The notes below the pieces were generated by a model. That model worked only from the letters and a program-made list of their open reading frames with translations, was not told where the DNA came from and searched no databases. A stretch of 64,000 nucleotides of DNA, taken from Flavobacterium sp. 140616W15 (GTDB lineage: Bacteria > Bacteroidota > Bacteroidia > Flavobacteriales > Flavobacteriaceae). Location of the stretch: positions 3,720,001 through 3,784,000 of the forward strand of contig NZ_CP033068.1 of NCBI RefSeq assembly GCF_003668995.1. The letters run 5' to 3'. The position numbers were made by a program, and so were the translations under genes. Numbering within the stretch: the stretch's first letter is position 1; each line of letters opens with the position of its first letter. Shown one piece after another: positions 8,901-18,100 of this stretch.

Positions 8901-10637
8901 ACTAATCCAGTTACTATCTCAGTTGCGAAAAATCAGGGGTCGTATCGGGTATATCGCTTATTGGGTACAGCAGGAACTACTACCACTATCCGAATTATTA
9001 GAGAAATTACGGGAGTAGTTGAGAATTATATACCGTCTTTATATCCGAAAGCAATATGTGAAGGAGAAGATTTGGATGGAGATGGAATCCCGAATCATCA
9101 GGATTTGAATGCAGATGGAGATACGTGTAATGATGTTTTGGAAGTTGGTTTCTTAGATGATGATAAAGATGGAATATTAGGCAACAGTCCGGTTACTGTA
9201 AATCAGTTTGGAATGGTTACCTCAGCACAGGGATATACGCTTCCTCCTAATATGTATTGGCTGGATATTACTAAAAATGTATGTTCAGGAGAAGGAATTC
9301 CTTTGGACGAAGATTCCCATTGCACTGATTTAGAAGACCTCAATAGCGACACCAATTTAGCACAATCTATTTTCCATTCTACTATAGTAACCACTAAAGA
9401 CGGTTACTCCATATTTGGGCAGGCAACACATCCTTCTGGTAGTGGTAATCTTACAACCCCTACTCCTATGACTCCAGGAAATGGTTTCACTTACGAAGGA
9501 GAAATCAGATTGGCAGCGTTAGCGGGGGTAACTGGAGGATATGACTTTTCTCAATATTTTATATTATCAACAAAAGGATTGTATGTATGGGGGCCTACAA
9601 AAAACATGGCTATCCCCACAGGATGGACTACTAATACTGGATTTTCAAAAATTCAGCTGCCAGCTGGTGTTACTCCAGAAAACATTAAGAATATGAGTGC
9701 CAGTTATACCAATTTGGTGCTGTTAACCAAATGGGGAGAGGTCTATATTGCAGCTGGAAATTATAGCACTGTTCATCCTTCTGTATATGGGGATGGAAGC
9801 ACTGTTATAGATAATACATGGCATAAAGCGGCAATTAATCAAGTTGTTTCTGTTAAAATCAATAGCTTCGGTCAGGCACTGGCATTAACAAATTCAGGAA
9901 AATTATATACTTGGGGTGCAAATGTTTATTTAGGAGATGCTTCAGCATATAAGATATTGTCTGTTCCAACTCAAATGACACTTCCTTCCTCAATAACCAA
10001 GGTTAAAATGACTGCACTGACTTATAATGGCGGAAGTGCTACTTATTTTGTTTTGGGAGAAGATAAAAGAGTTTACTCTTTAGGAGGAGGGAATAATGGG
10101 ATTTTAGGTATTAATTCGACAGCAATTTCGACTACTTGGAATACAGTAAAAAGCCCTTCTGGAACTGGGGCAGGTACTGGTACTGGTACTGGTACTGGTA
10201 CTGGTTATCTGGAAAACATTAAATTTATTACAGCAACTCTTCATGATAATACTGTTGGTGCAGCTGGTGCAATTGATGAGAATGGCGTGCCCTACTTGTG
10301 GGGAGAAAATGGTAGTTCCCGTTTAGGAGCTCCTTCTAGTGGCTCGATACTTTTACCAAGAATACCAGATGGAATAACCCCAGGATTTCATAATATTATT
10401 GCAGTGGAGATGGGAGGCCATGTTACCCCTATTATAGATAAACGACTGGGTAAATTTGGGTATATAGGACATAAGACTTCTGGGAGTATGGGAGTACCCG
10501 GAGAAGGTACAATAACAAAATATGATTTTGAGAATACGCCTGAAGTCGATTTTTGTAATATTGTAATCGGTAGCCGCAAAAAAATGCGTGTTACTGTTAA
10601 CCCAATGACTATTAATACTCCCATAAAAAAAGAATAA
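5946..10637 (+). CDS. Giant exported protein with four Ca-binding/discoidin-like modules and RCC1-like repeats
   Basis: A 1563-residue predicted secreted or surface protein. Signal peptide at 1-38. Four tandem modules of 267-269 residues begin near residues 58, 326, 595 and 862. Each opens with an acidic TSP3-like segment (DVDDDNDGIYDHIES), has a beta-rich part with DGVTNTGGITIP and TNQEIFRLTTKL, and closes with DIDGDGIPNHQDLDADGD and GNSPVTVD. From ~1150 to ~1530 the protein changes to RCC1-like propeller repeats (GLYVWGP, KLYTWGANVYLGD, VYSLGGGNNGILG, PYLWGENGSSRLGAP). A (GT)n stretch lies near residue 1415. No T9SS tail is visible. Adhesion or Ca-dependent surface assembly is inferred. Modules 1 and 2 are very similar at DNA level. 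Confidence 0.8.
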   Translation: MNQINFYIIHSKKQKGRKLFSFILFFLLMNFTAVVYGQKTGCPGDFDCDTVIDALDIDDDNDGIYDHIESPGCFYLDKKIHETGDRRDQLAVSTTLPYSTGTPEELVDGVTNTGGITIPVLTAIANQEIFRLTTKLATGIEYTSLILSSSTSMFTTAAEVVLQGSKDGKNWINLTPNLKPGSVNSFTFNVDAGKQDLYRHYRLWGITGTTYYYLQSFMEITGIVGNYMPSLYPKDVCEGEDIDGDGQPNHQDLDADGDGIADVLEAGFSDPDKDGKLGNSPVTVDSYGAVIAASGYSIPYEYYKIAAIDATKDTDGDGVWDLFDVDDDNDGIYDHIESSGCFELDKKAYETGDRREQLAFSTTLPYSGGTPEELVDGVVTNSGGITIPGLTSIANQEIFRLTTKLAAGIEYASLILSSSTSTFTTAAEVVLQGSKDGENWINLTPNLKPGSVSSLTFKVDADKQDVYRHYRLWGITGTTYNYQQSFREITGIADHYMPSLYPKAICVGEDIDGDGIPNHQDLDADGDAATDVLEAGFSDPDKDGLLGNSPVTVDRFGAVTSALGYSIPYEYYKIATIDATKDTDGDGVWDLFDVDDDNDGIYDHIESPDCFDLDKKVYETGDRRAQLEVTTTLPYTKGVPEGLIDGILTDATGIRIPGSTPITNQEIFRLTTKLTAGIEYTSLTLYLDYSIFISGSKGILQGSNDGLNWVNLTDDNQLGTYYPVTILVTKNHGAFRHYRLLGTAGKTTTTVRIIREITGVVGNYMPSLYPKATCEGEDIDGDGIPNHQDLDADGDGASDVLEAGFLDPDADGFLGNSPVIVDSYGAVQDHGYISPLLYYKLKDNTITEDTDGDGVWNIFDLDDDNDGIYDYIESPECFTAKNVFETGDKREFLEVSTTLAYTAGTPKELIDGVTSTDGITIPAATPIANQEIFRLSTTLALGIEYASISLTLDNPIFNNGSKGILQGSNDGLSWTDLTADSQLNTTNPVTISVAKNQGSYRVYRLLGTAGTTTTIRIIREITGVVENYIPSLYPKAICEGEDLDGDGIPNHQDLNADGDTCNDVLEVGFLDDDKDGILGNSPVTVNQFGMVTSAQGYTLPPNMYWLDITKNVCSGEGIPLDEDSHCTDLEDLNSDTNLAQSIFHSTIVTTKDGYSIFGQATHPSGSGNLTTPTPMTPGNGFTYEGEIRLAALAGVTGGYDFSQYFILSTKGLYVWGPTKNMAIPTGWTTNTGFSKIQLPAGVTPENIKNMSASYTNLVLLTKWGEVYIAAGNYSTVHPSVYGDGSTVIDNTWHKAAINQVVSVKINSFGQALALTNSGKLYTWGANVYLGDASAYKILSVPTQMTLPSSITKVKMTALTYNGGSATYFVLGEDKRVYSLGGGNNGILGINSTAISTTWNTVKSPSGTGAGTGTGTGTGTGYLENIKFITATLHDNTVGAAGAIDENGVPYLWGENGSSRLGAPSSGSILLPRIPDGITPGFHNIIAVEMGGHVTPIIDKRLGKFGYIGHKTSGSMGVPGEGTITKYDFENTPEVDFCNIVIGSRKKMRVTVNPMTINTPIKKE
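6117..9290 (+). repeat. Four in-frame tandem modules of 801-807 bases
   Basis: The GATGATGATAA motif that opens each module is at 6117, 6921, 7728 and 8529, giving periods of 804, 807 and 801 bases, all multiples of three. Modules 1 and 2 share long near-identical DNA runs. Modules 3 and 4 form a second pair (both have GGATTATTAGAGAAATTACG or a close variant). Confidence 0.85.
10173..10202 (+). repeat. Hexanucleotide microsatellite (GGTACT)5
   Basis: Five exact copies of GGTACT inside the RCC1-like part of the giant gene, encoding alternating Gly-Thr. The unit is six bases, so gain or loss of copies keeps the frame. Confidence 0.85.
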
Positions 10638-10669
10638 ATCAATTCGTTATTAGCATCATTTTTTTCACA

Positions 10670-10703
10670 AGAGGTTGTCTGAAAGTAATTTTAGACAACC
10701 TCT
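10670..10703 (+). terminator. Terminator after cassette A
   Basis: AGAGGTTGTCT / AGACAACCTCT stem with a 12-base loop, then TTTATTT. Thirty-two bases after the giant gene's stop. A sequence relative lies at 10994-11027. Confidence 0.75.
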
Positions 10704-10724
10704 TTTATTTGTTGAAATAATATT

Positions 10725-10975
10725 ATTGATAAAGAAAGTCCAGCGGGACGTTACATTTATAGCAATTTTATTTATAATCAAAAGAACCCCATCAGGGTGG
10801 TGTTTCATTAACCACACAACCAACACTCCTGAACGACAATCAATTGGAACAATACCTATAACAATCTAAAGAAAAAACCAAAATATCGCTACGCTGTAGC
10901 TTTTTCCTAAACCCATTTAAATTTGCTATAAATAGGATGCTCCGCTGGAGCAATTATCTATCATGTCTTCTAAAA
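10725..10975. repeat. Degenerate dispersed repeat remnants
   Basis: No gene is visible. Pieces such as TCCAGCGGGACGTTACATTT, CCCCATCAGGGTGGTGTTTC and TGCTCCGCTGGAGCAAT resemble the short imperfect palindromic repeats scattered through Bacteroidota genomes. The match is from memory of such elements. Confidence 0.45.
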
Positions 10976-10993
10976 TTTAAAAAAAACAACAAA

Positions 10994-11027
10994 GAGGCTA
11001 TCTGAAAATTACTTTTCGGACAGCCTC
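10994..11027 (+). terminator. Second terminator-like hairpin, related to 10670-10703
   Basis: GAGGCTATCTGAAAA / TTTTCGGACAGCCTC, with one mismatch and one G-U pair. Its sequence parallels the hairpin at 10670-10703, so the two are probably copies of one mobile hairpin repeat rather than independent terminators. Confidence 0.6.
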
Positions 11028-11185
11028 ATTTGTTTAAAGTATTTTTTAGATGTAATACCATTGAATAATTCAATCGTTATACTTTCAAAAAGCAAAAGGA
11101 CTAGATTAAAATAATGCTGTTATTGCAAGAAGCTTTACACAAAACCAACCACATTTGAATATAAACAGACCTTCAAATCTAATCT

Positions 11186-11548
11186 ATGGGAATACTTGAC
11201 AGACTATGTGGAAAATCGATATCTAAAAATCCTGAAGAGGAATATATCATACCAATAACAGATGAATCTATAAAAGTGGAACATCCTGATAGAGAAACTG
11301 AAACCATTTTATGGAAAGATATTGAGTCCATAAAATTAATAAATACAGATAATGGTCCTTTTGCACCAGATGTTTGGTTGGCATTAATCGATAAAAATAC
11401 GGGCTGTTTAATTCCTCAGAGAACAAAGGGATTCGAAACGGTTTATGCCATCGTTTCAGAATATGAAAATTTCAATTTTGAGAATTTCATCGAATCAATC
11501 TCCTGCACCGATAATGGAGAGTTCTTACTTTGGAAAAAAGAGGAATAA
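11186..11548 (+). CDS. Hypothetical protein
   Basis: A 120-residue soluble, acidic protein that I do not recognise. Visible blocks are an N-terminal MGILDRLCGK, a strand-rich middle (ETETILWKDIESIKLINTDN), a conserved-looking GPFAPDVWLALIDKNTGCLI and a C-terminal FLLWKKEE. The pattern of strands followed by an amphipathic helix would suit a small PH-like or immunity-type fold, but that is a guess. It sits alone between the two cassettes, with an unclear promoter and no terminator of its own. Confidence 0.6.
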   Translation: MGILDRLCGKSISKNPEEEYIIPITDESIKVEHPDRETETILWKDIESIKLINTDNGPFAPDVWLALIDKNTGCLIPQRTKGFETVYAIVSEYENFNFENFIESISCTDNGEFLLWKKEE

Positions 11549-11563
11549 ATATTAATTTAGTAA

Positions 11564-11809
11564 AACTATTACTTTATTTTAGTCTATTCATTTTTATTTG
11601 TTGGAGCATTCTTCTTTTTATTATTTATAAAAACCAGTGTCTTTTATAGTAATGCGTTTTATATGAGCTGTGTTATTTTTATTTTTAATTCCATTGATAC
11701 CAGCTCTTATCTGGATGATATCAATACACTTTCGGGAAAACTCCAAAAAAAATTTGCTGTACATAAAAAAACAAACCATAAAGTAATCGATACTGTAAAT
11801 AATAGATAA
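11564..11809 (+). other. Open stretch without a good start, possible small membrane protein or gene remnant
   Basis: The frame is open for 82 codons. Before its first ATG (11663) it reads FILVYSFLFVGAFFFLLFIK, which looks like a membrane helix, followed by a polar tail ending VIDTVNNR. Starting at 11663 would give only 48 residues and lose the helix. It may be a decayed gene, a protein with a non-ATG start, or chance. Confidence 0.25.
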
Positions 11810-11836
11810 TTTTATATTTAGACAAACTATAATAAA

Positions 11837-13303
11837 ATGAAAAAAACGGTGGCAATTATTATTTTTCTATTCTGCAATACTATTGCTCTTTCTCAAACCT
11901 ATACTAAGGGACAGATCGATAGTTTAATCGTAGTATGCGAAAAATATATATACGATATGAATGGCAAAACAAAACCACTGGCTTTGGATATTATAAAACA
12001 TTCTGAAAAAATAAAATATCCTCATGGAATCATTCTTGGTTACGAACTCATTATTTCTAATTATGGTTTTTTAGGAGATTTTAAAACAGCACTAGAATAT
12101 ATTACCCTTGCAGAGAAAGAAATGCCTAAAATACAAGATAGTACCCTATTTATTGGTATTATCCGTTTAAAAGGAGATTGCTTGAGCAGAACAGGTCTTT
12201 ATCAAAGAGCAAGAAAAGAGTTTAACAGAAGCCTGAGATTAGCTGATAAAATAGAAAATAAAGATTATAAACACAGTTTCAAAGCAAACATTTATAATTC
12301 TATTGCAATGACTATAAGCAAACAAGATGAGACTAACGATTCTATATTTTATTATTACAGAAAATGTATTTCTGAATTTCAGCAAAGAACAACTCATCAG
12401 GAAGGGAAGAAAAGATCTATAGCACAAATTAATTTAAATATAAGCACTTGTTTTATTCAGATTAAGCAATATGATTCTGCAGCCTATTATGTTCAGAGAG
12501 CCCTTAAATTACTCGATAAAAAAGATACTACCGTCCTTAAACTAAATGCTTATAAAAATTTAGGAGATATTCATTTAGGAAAAAGAGACTATAACTCCGC
12601 AATTTATTACTATGAATCCATATTAGACAAAGCAAAAACAGCGCATCAAATATATATTTTAAGTAATGCTTATTCTAAATTATCAACTATTTATGCTATT
12701 CTGGGTGATGATCAGAAATCAAGAGCGTATCAGGAAAAATTTACAATAATAAACAGAGAGATCAATAAATCAGAAAAAGATGCCTTAGAAGTTTCTGTTA
12801 AAAATATAGAAAAAAAACATGACGACAACGTTAAGTCTTCCCGACTAATTTTTAACGTTATCCTAAGTTGTGTACTATTACTTTCAGGTATTGTAGTGTA
12901 CTTTCTTATTAAGAAATTAAAAAACACAAAAGCAGCTAAAAAAAATAAAGCCAAACTACTTTATGAGAAAGAATTAGAATTAGAGCGTTTAGCAGATTCT
13001 AACAAAGTTACTTTACAGGAAGTATGGCAATTAGCAGTTGATAAAGACCCTTCTTTTAATACTAAATTTCAGGAATTAGAACCCGACTTTTATGACAAAT
13101 TAAATCAAAAAGCCATTGTTCCGCTTAATTATAACGATCTATTATTTTGTGCTATGATTCGTTTAGGATTTATAACAAAAGAAATAGCACAAAATCTAAA
13201 TTTGTCAGTAGGAGCTATTGAAACCCGAAAATCTCGATTACGAAAAAAGTTCAATATGATTTCTTCAGAGGACGATCTTACAATCTGGATGATGAATCTT
13301 TAA
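11837..13303 (+). CDS. Membrane-anchored TPR regulator with LuxR-like HTH (cassette B)
   Basis: A 488-residue paralogue of the regulator at 3224. Signal peptide at 1-20 (ending TIALSQ), TPR region ~25-310, one membrane helix at ~337-358 (LIFNVILSCVLLLSGIVVYFLI), a charged coiled linker, then a C-terminal LuxR-like HTH (LLFCAMIRLGFITKEIAQNL then NLSVGAIETRKSRLRKKFNM). The HTH half is about 85% identical to regulator A over ~107 residues and the DNA is similarly close, whereas the TPR halves share little beyond pattern. This suggests a shared DNA target with different sensed signals. The leader that follows is the homologue of the one after regulator A. Confidence 0.85.
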   Translation: MKKTVAIIIFLFCNTIALSQTYTKGQIDSLIVVCEKYIYDMNGKTKPLALDIIKHSEKIKYPHGIILGYELIISNYGFLGDFKTALEYITLAEKEMPKIQDSTLFIGIIRLKGDCLSRTGLYQRARKEFNRSLRLADKIENKDYKHSFKANIYNSIAMTISKQDETNDSIFYYYRKCISEFQQRTTHQEGKKRSIAQINLNISTCFIQIKQYDSAAYYVQRALKLLDKKDTTVLKLNAYKNLGDIHLGKRDYNSAIYYYESILDKAKTAHQIYILSNAYSKLSTIYAILGDDQKSRAYQEKFTIINREINKSEKDALEVSVKNIEKKHDDNVKSSRLIFNVILSCVLLLSGIVVYFLIKKLKNTKAAKKNKAKLLYEKELELERLADSNKVTLQEVWQLAVDKDPSFNTKFQELEPDFYDKLNQKAIVPLNYNDLLFCAMIRLGFITKEIAQNLNLSVGAIETRKSRLRKKFNMISSEDDLTIWMMNL

Positions 13304-13631
13304 ACCTTTCTTTTGTATTTATCTGATTCTAAAAAAACACAGCTAATTCTATAAATTATAAAAAAAATTATAGGTTTAGAATTGACTCTGTATCTCAAAA
13401 ATTATTGATTTAAAAAGACAAAAAAATATGTTTTAGACAGGCCATAAATGGTGTTTTTTGTCATCCCCTGATTAAAATTTTCTTCTCATTATTTTTATCT
13501 CTTAAAAAAATAAAAATAAAAAGCTATTTTTTTAAATTTTCAACTTACTAAAAAACAACCACTTACAAAATAAAATACGCCTTGTAATAAATTGTAATGT
13601 TTAAAAATAGTTCTGAATTATAATTTCACGC

Positions 13632-13639
13632 TACTTTTG
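13632..13639 (+). promoter_or_regulatory. Candidate promoter -7 element, cassette B
   Basis: TACTTTTG in the block CTACTTTTGCACTCCCCC, identical to that of cassette A. Predicted leader of about 255 bases before the ATG at 13898. Confidence 0.5.
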
Positions 13640-13795
13640 CACTCCCCCTTTGTAGCCAAAAATTATCATACGCCTAATTATTGCTTCGCACCCAAATCCA
13701 GCTAGATTATAAAACAAGTATATTTTTCATCTTGCTGTCCTCCCACGAAATAATCTGATTGTTATTGCCCCAACATCATATCTAAAAACTTAAAT

Positions 13796-13813
13796 AAAAA
13801 ACACGTGTTTTTT
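13796..13813. promoter_or_regulatory. Perfect 18-base palindrome, cassette B leader
   Basis: AAAAAACACGTGTTTTTT is perfectly self-complementary. It could be an operator for a dimeric regulator or, in RNA, a seven-pair stem followed by a U-rich run. The equivalent at 5211-5224 is slightly imperfect. Confidence 0.5.
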
Positions 13814-13821
13814 ATTTTAAA

Positions 13822-13867
13822 GATGTCTTGCCTTTGGTTCTATTTTACCAAAATAGTATAAGATATC
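13822..13867 (+). promoter_or_regulatory. Conserved 46-nt leader hairpin, cassette B
   Basis: The outer nine pairs of GATGTCTTG with the facing arm hold. Compared with cassette A, C5237-G5278 has become T13824-A13865, a compensatory double change, and T5239-G5276 has become T13826-A13863. Two inner pairs are lost. It ends 30 bases before the start codon. Confidence 0.55.
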
Positions 13868-13897
13868 CTGTCATATTAAAAAATTAAAGTAAAAAAA

Positions 13898-15073
13898 ATG
13901 ATAACTAAAAGAATACTATTGACGCTCTTTTTTGTTTACAATTGTGCCATATGGGCACAGAATATTACTATCTCATTTATAAAATTCCCTTCAAAAAGCT
14001 ATGCATTAATTGAATATAAAGGAACAAAATCTGATACGATAGTAAAAGGTTATTTAGACAAGCAAGGAAACGCAAAATTACAGCTGCCTGCTTCGGTTAA
14101 AAATTATCAAGGAATGGTATCGCTTATTATAGATAAAGATGCAAAAATGGATATGATTATGAACAATGAGAATTTTTCAGTTGCATCAATCTATGCCTAT
14201 CCTGATACGCGTACATCACAATTTATAGGATCTGAAGAAAACCAATTTCTCAAAGATTATCTTTTGGGAAATGAAGTAATTGCTAATCCTAAATTATACG
14301 TTAATCAATTGAAGAAGGAAATGGACTATCTCAATCGAATTTTAGTAGCAGCGAATGCTTCAGATTCAGCCATAGAAAGTCTGCGCTCAGAATTTTTAAA
14401 TGTAGACATGCCTGTACTTTATCATTCTCCATTTTGGAAAACAATGCTTACTTATTGGGTAATAATGTATAACAATCGAATAAAAGATGATGATAAACTA
14501 ATCGCTGATGCTTTGCAAATCATGAAAAACATAAAGCAGGAAGCAACATTAGACGAGTTTGCCAATAACCTGGTAGATATATGCGAGCAATATGGTTGGG
14601 AATATATTAAAAATCAGTTGGTACAACAGATCTATAATTCAGGGATGATCAAATCTCCAACCCGTCATCTAGCTATACTTTTAAAAAGTAGCGGAGTGCA
14701 AATAGGAGAAACACCACCTGATTTTTTAGTAGATAAAAAAACTAAACTGAGCTCTTTATTTAAAGATAAACTGTTATTGTTTTTTTACGACAGTGCTTGC
14801 TATAAATGCAGTAATGAAATAAAAGAATTGAAGGCCTATTCAGAAAAACTAACAGAAAATAAGATAAAAATAGTATCCATTTCGGTAGATCCTACTAAAG
14901 ATGAATTAGAAGAAAATACCAAGGATTTTTCATGGAAATACAAACTAAATGATCCAGATAATCATATTTTCCATCCTTATGGAGTAATCATGACCCCTAC
15001 CTATTTTGTAATAGAAAAAGGAAAGATAGCAGGTAGATATGCCCGATTGGAAGATATAGGATTACATAAATAA
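13898..15073 (+). CDS. TlpA-like thioredoxin-domain exported protein
   Basis: A 391-residue predicted periplasmic thiol-disulfide protein. Signal peptide at 1-20 (ending AIWAQ). Residues ~22-250 form the N-terminal domain typical of Bacteroidota TlpA-like proteins (a beta-rich part, then helices). From ~270 comes a thioredoxin/AhpC-TSA fold: GETPPDFLVD, the redox motif CYKC at C301-C304 within SACYKCSNE, and the cis-proline at 367 in MTPTYFVIEKG. Such proteins reduce or shuffle disulfides in the periplasm. It is the first gene after leader B and lies 39 bases before the Ig-like/FISUMP gene, whose product has many cysteines. A folding role for that partner is inferred. Confidence 0.8.
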   Translation: MITKRILLTLFFVYNCAIWAQNITISFIKFPSKSYALIEYKGTKSDTIVKGYLDKQGNAKLQLPASVKNYQGMVSLIIDKDAKMDMIMNNENFSVASIYAYPDTRTSQFIGSEENQFLKDYLLGNEVIANPKLYVNQLKKEMDYLNRILVAANASDSAIESLRSEFLNVDMPVLYHSPFWKTMLTYWVIMYNNRIKDDDKLIADALQIMKNIKQEATLDEFANNLVDICEQYGWEYIKNQLVQQIYNSGMIKSPTRHLAILLKSSGVQIGETPPDFLVDKKTKLSSLFKDKLLLFFYDSACYKCSNEIKELKAYSEKLTENKIKIVSISVDPTKDELEENTKDFSWKYKLNDPDNHIFHPYGVIMTPTYFVIEKGKIAGRYARLEDIGLHK

Positions 15074-15112
15074 ATTTCAAATTAATTAAACTTTACAAAC
15101 ATTAAAAATATT

Positions 15113-18100
15113 ATGAGAACTAGAATGAGAATGAGATTTTTAATTCCTTTTTTATTACTGTTGCCTACAGTAATTTTAGCACAAACAGTTATAGGATCGG
15201 TTTCAAAGCCTGCCAGTTATTCCTTGCTGGAATTATCTACAGCAAAAATTAAAGGAGGTATTAGAATGCCTCAACTTACCACAGTAGAAAGAGACAATCT
15301 TACTACGCCAAGCTTTATTAGTGATGCAAAAGCAATAGGGCTTACAATATATAATATAGATACCAAATGTATAGAATACTGGAATACAAACAAATGGGTA
15401 AGTTTATGTTCTGGTAATGCTGATATTGGCTTTAAGCCAAATGATCCCTCCAAGCCTGTTTATCCTCCAGAAGGCGGAATAGTAGGCCCTTTTATCCCTA
15501 TAGAAACTCCTCCTTGTACAGGAAAGATTCCTTATACTCATACAGTTATAACAGGTAGTGATTTTATTTCTATCGACATTACAGATAATAATACGGGAGC
15601 ATTTACTATAAAAATGGAGCCTAACTTAACTGCAACTTCACGTACAGCGATTGTACGTTCTACAAATAATTGTACAGGAGAATATAAAGAGTTTTTATTT
15701 ACACAAGATGGGGATACTAAATTATGTGATTTAACCGTTGCAAAGCCGCTAATAGCTGTGAGCAACAATGGCGTGCTTTGTATCGGTGGAGATGTATTTA
15801 TGGAAGTAACAAACGTAAAATCTGGGGCAAATTATATCTGGACAATTAATAATATTGTACAAGGACAAGGAACGAGCTTTAGAGCAACCCAATCAGGTAT
15901 TTATAAGGTATATGTGGGAGCAATAGGTTGCGATAAATTAAATGCAAATAGTGTCTCGGATAATATAAAAGTTACTACAGGTTCTGGCACCGCACCAAAC
16001 AATACTACAGTTTTATATGCAACTAATAACGGAATAATCTGTGGAGCTACAGGAGAAGTTACACTAACTGCTTATAATTTTTCACAACTCAGTGAGCTTA
16101 CTTGGTATAAAAATGGAAAAAAAACAACTAAAAAAGGGACTGCAATTATTCTTAAAGCAGCAGATAAGGGAGAATGGACTGCTGTTATAGAACGCGATAA
16201 TTGTAGTTCTTTACCTAGCAAAAGCGTTACTGTATCTGTAGATGAGTCAAGCAAACCGCTTAAACAACCGATAATTTCGATTAATGGAAAACTACTGTCA
16301 CAATTAAATGATTTTTGTAGTAACGGGCGTTTAAAACTAGAATTAAGTAACCCACCTAGCGATTATACAAATGCTGTGACTGTTAAGTGGTATAACGGCC
16401 TAGAGTATCTTGGTGAAGGCAAAGAGCTTACGATAACGGCGCCTTCTAGTGGCAATAATATTATACTGCGTTGTGTAGTTTCAGATAATACAGGAGTTCT
16501 TTGTTCAGCAGAATTTACCGAGACTAAAAAATTGCAAGGAACAGCACCAGCAACTCCAGTAATTACAGCTAATCCGCCACTTATTTGTGGTAGTGTAGAT
16601 GCTCAGTTAACAGCAACTGTAACTGGTGGTCCTTTTACTTTTCAGTGGTACAAAGAAGGAGTACTTATGCCTGATAAAGTAAGCCAAACTCTTACTGTTG
16701 ATAAAATAGGTTCGTACCAAGTAGAAGCAATTAATCAATCCGGTTGTATTAGTTCTTTATCAGCTGCACTTTTGATAGACTTGTCTGATTTTCCAGTTTT
16801 AGAATGGAAGGCAGTTTATGATAAAGCCGAGCTCAACCAAACAAAAATATTTCAGGTATCCGATACATTTAATCCTACATCCTATACCTGGACAGCAGAT
16901 AATGGAGCAACAATAGAAAATGGACAGGGTACAAATACCGTTCGTATAAAATTTCCTAATGCAGATGCAATAGTGAATATAACAATTGAAGCAGAAAATG
17001 GTTGTGGTATTAGTAACAAATTGAATCAGAAAGTAACAGTAGCTCCTGCTTGTATTGCAGCTGTTATAAAAAAGACTACCATGTCTCCTACAGGAACAGT
17101 TCTTACGGGTAACTCGGTAACTATGTCAGTACTCGCAGAGGGATCAAACACGGCTACAGCACCTATTACCTATCAGTGGAAGTTTAATGGTACTTCAATT
17201 TCTGGAGCAACTTCGGCTACGTACACAATAAACAATCTAAAAACGAATAATAGTGGTAGTTATAGCTGTGTTGTAAACAATTGTAGTAACAAACCCGTTA
17301 CAACCACAGCTGGAACAATTGATGTTATTGACGAAACTACGCTTCCAAAAGGGAGTGGTGCTATAGCTGGAGAAGATTGTTTTGATATTGCCTCTGCATC
17401 AAGTAATAATGCTAAATGTGGGCTACTCTCATCTAGAGAATCCCACAGAGCCGATTTTAATAAATCGTACACTTATACATTTACAAGTATTGGTTCGAGT
17501 AATACAAATTTACGCTTTGTTATTAATGATCCTGAAAAAGCAGTGGAGAGTTATCAAGTACAAAAAGACATACCAGCCACTTTAGGGAATGGAGCAAAAT
17601 ATACAGTTACGATTAAATATAAGCAATCTTTAATGACTACTGCAGCAGGTAGAGACAATGACAATCCTGTTAGAGTTACACTAGTAGCTCTTTATAAAAC
17701 GGGAGGTGTTGAGGGTAAATCGAAACTAGAAATTACAATTAAAGATTGTACGTGTTGTTCTGTGGCTACAGATCTTGATGGGAATGTATATACAGCAAAA
17801 CTTTTTGGAGATACTTGCTGGATGACCCAAAACTTACGCACAACTGTAGACAAAGATGGAAAAAGTTTGGGTGGAGTATATCTATATGCTGGAAGTGGGA
17901 TTTCAGGCATTTATAATGCAAGTGATCTGAAAAGCGGTACTGTAACTTATGTTGTAAATGATGTACGTACAACTGAATCTCGTGCAGATTTTGCGTCTAA
18001 ATTTGGTTTATTATATAATGATTACCAAAAGGCTCTTAATCCTTGTCCAGAGGGATGGCACGTATCTACAATTTCAGAATGGATTAACTTACGTAGTTTG

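Larger units (their letters stand above)
13304..13897 (+). promoter_or_regulatory. Long conserved leader/promoter region B
   Basis: Homologous to 4709-5319 over most of its length, block for block and with nearly the same spacing (TACTTTTG to hairpin is 189 bases in A and 190 in B). It contains the -7 element at 13632-13639, a perfect palindrome at 13796-13813 and the 46-base hairpin at 13822-13867. No open reading frame of note lies inside. Confidence 0.7.

Noticed and set aside
5946..10637. T9SS cargo assignment for the giant protein
   Set aside because: No C-terminal sorting domain is visible, so I do not claim T9SS export although the signal peptide is clear.
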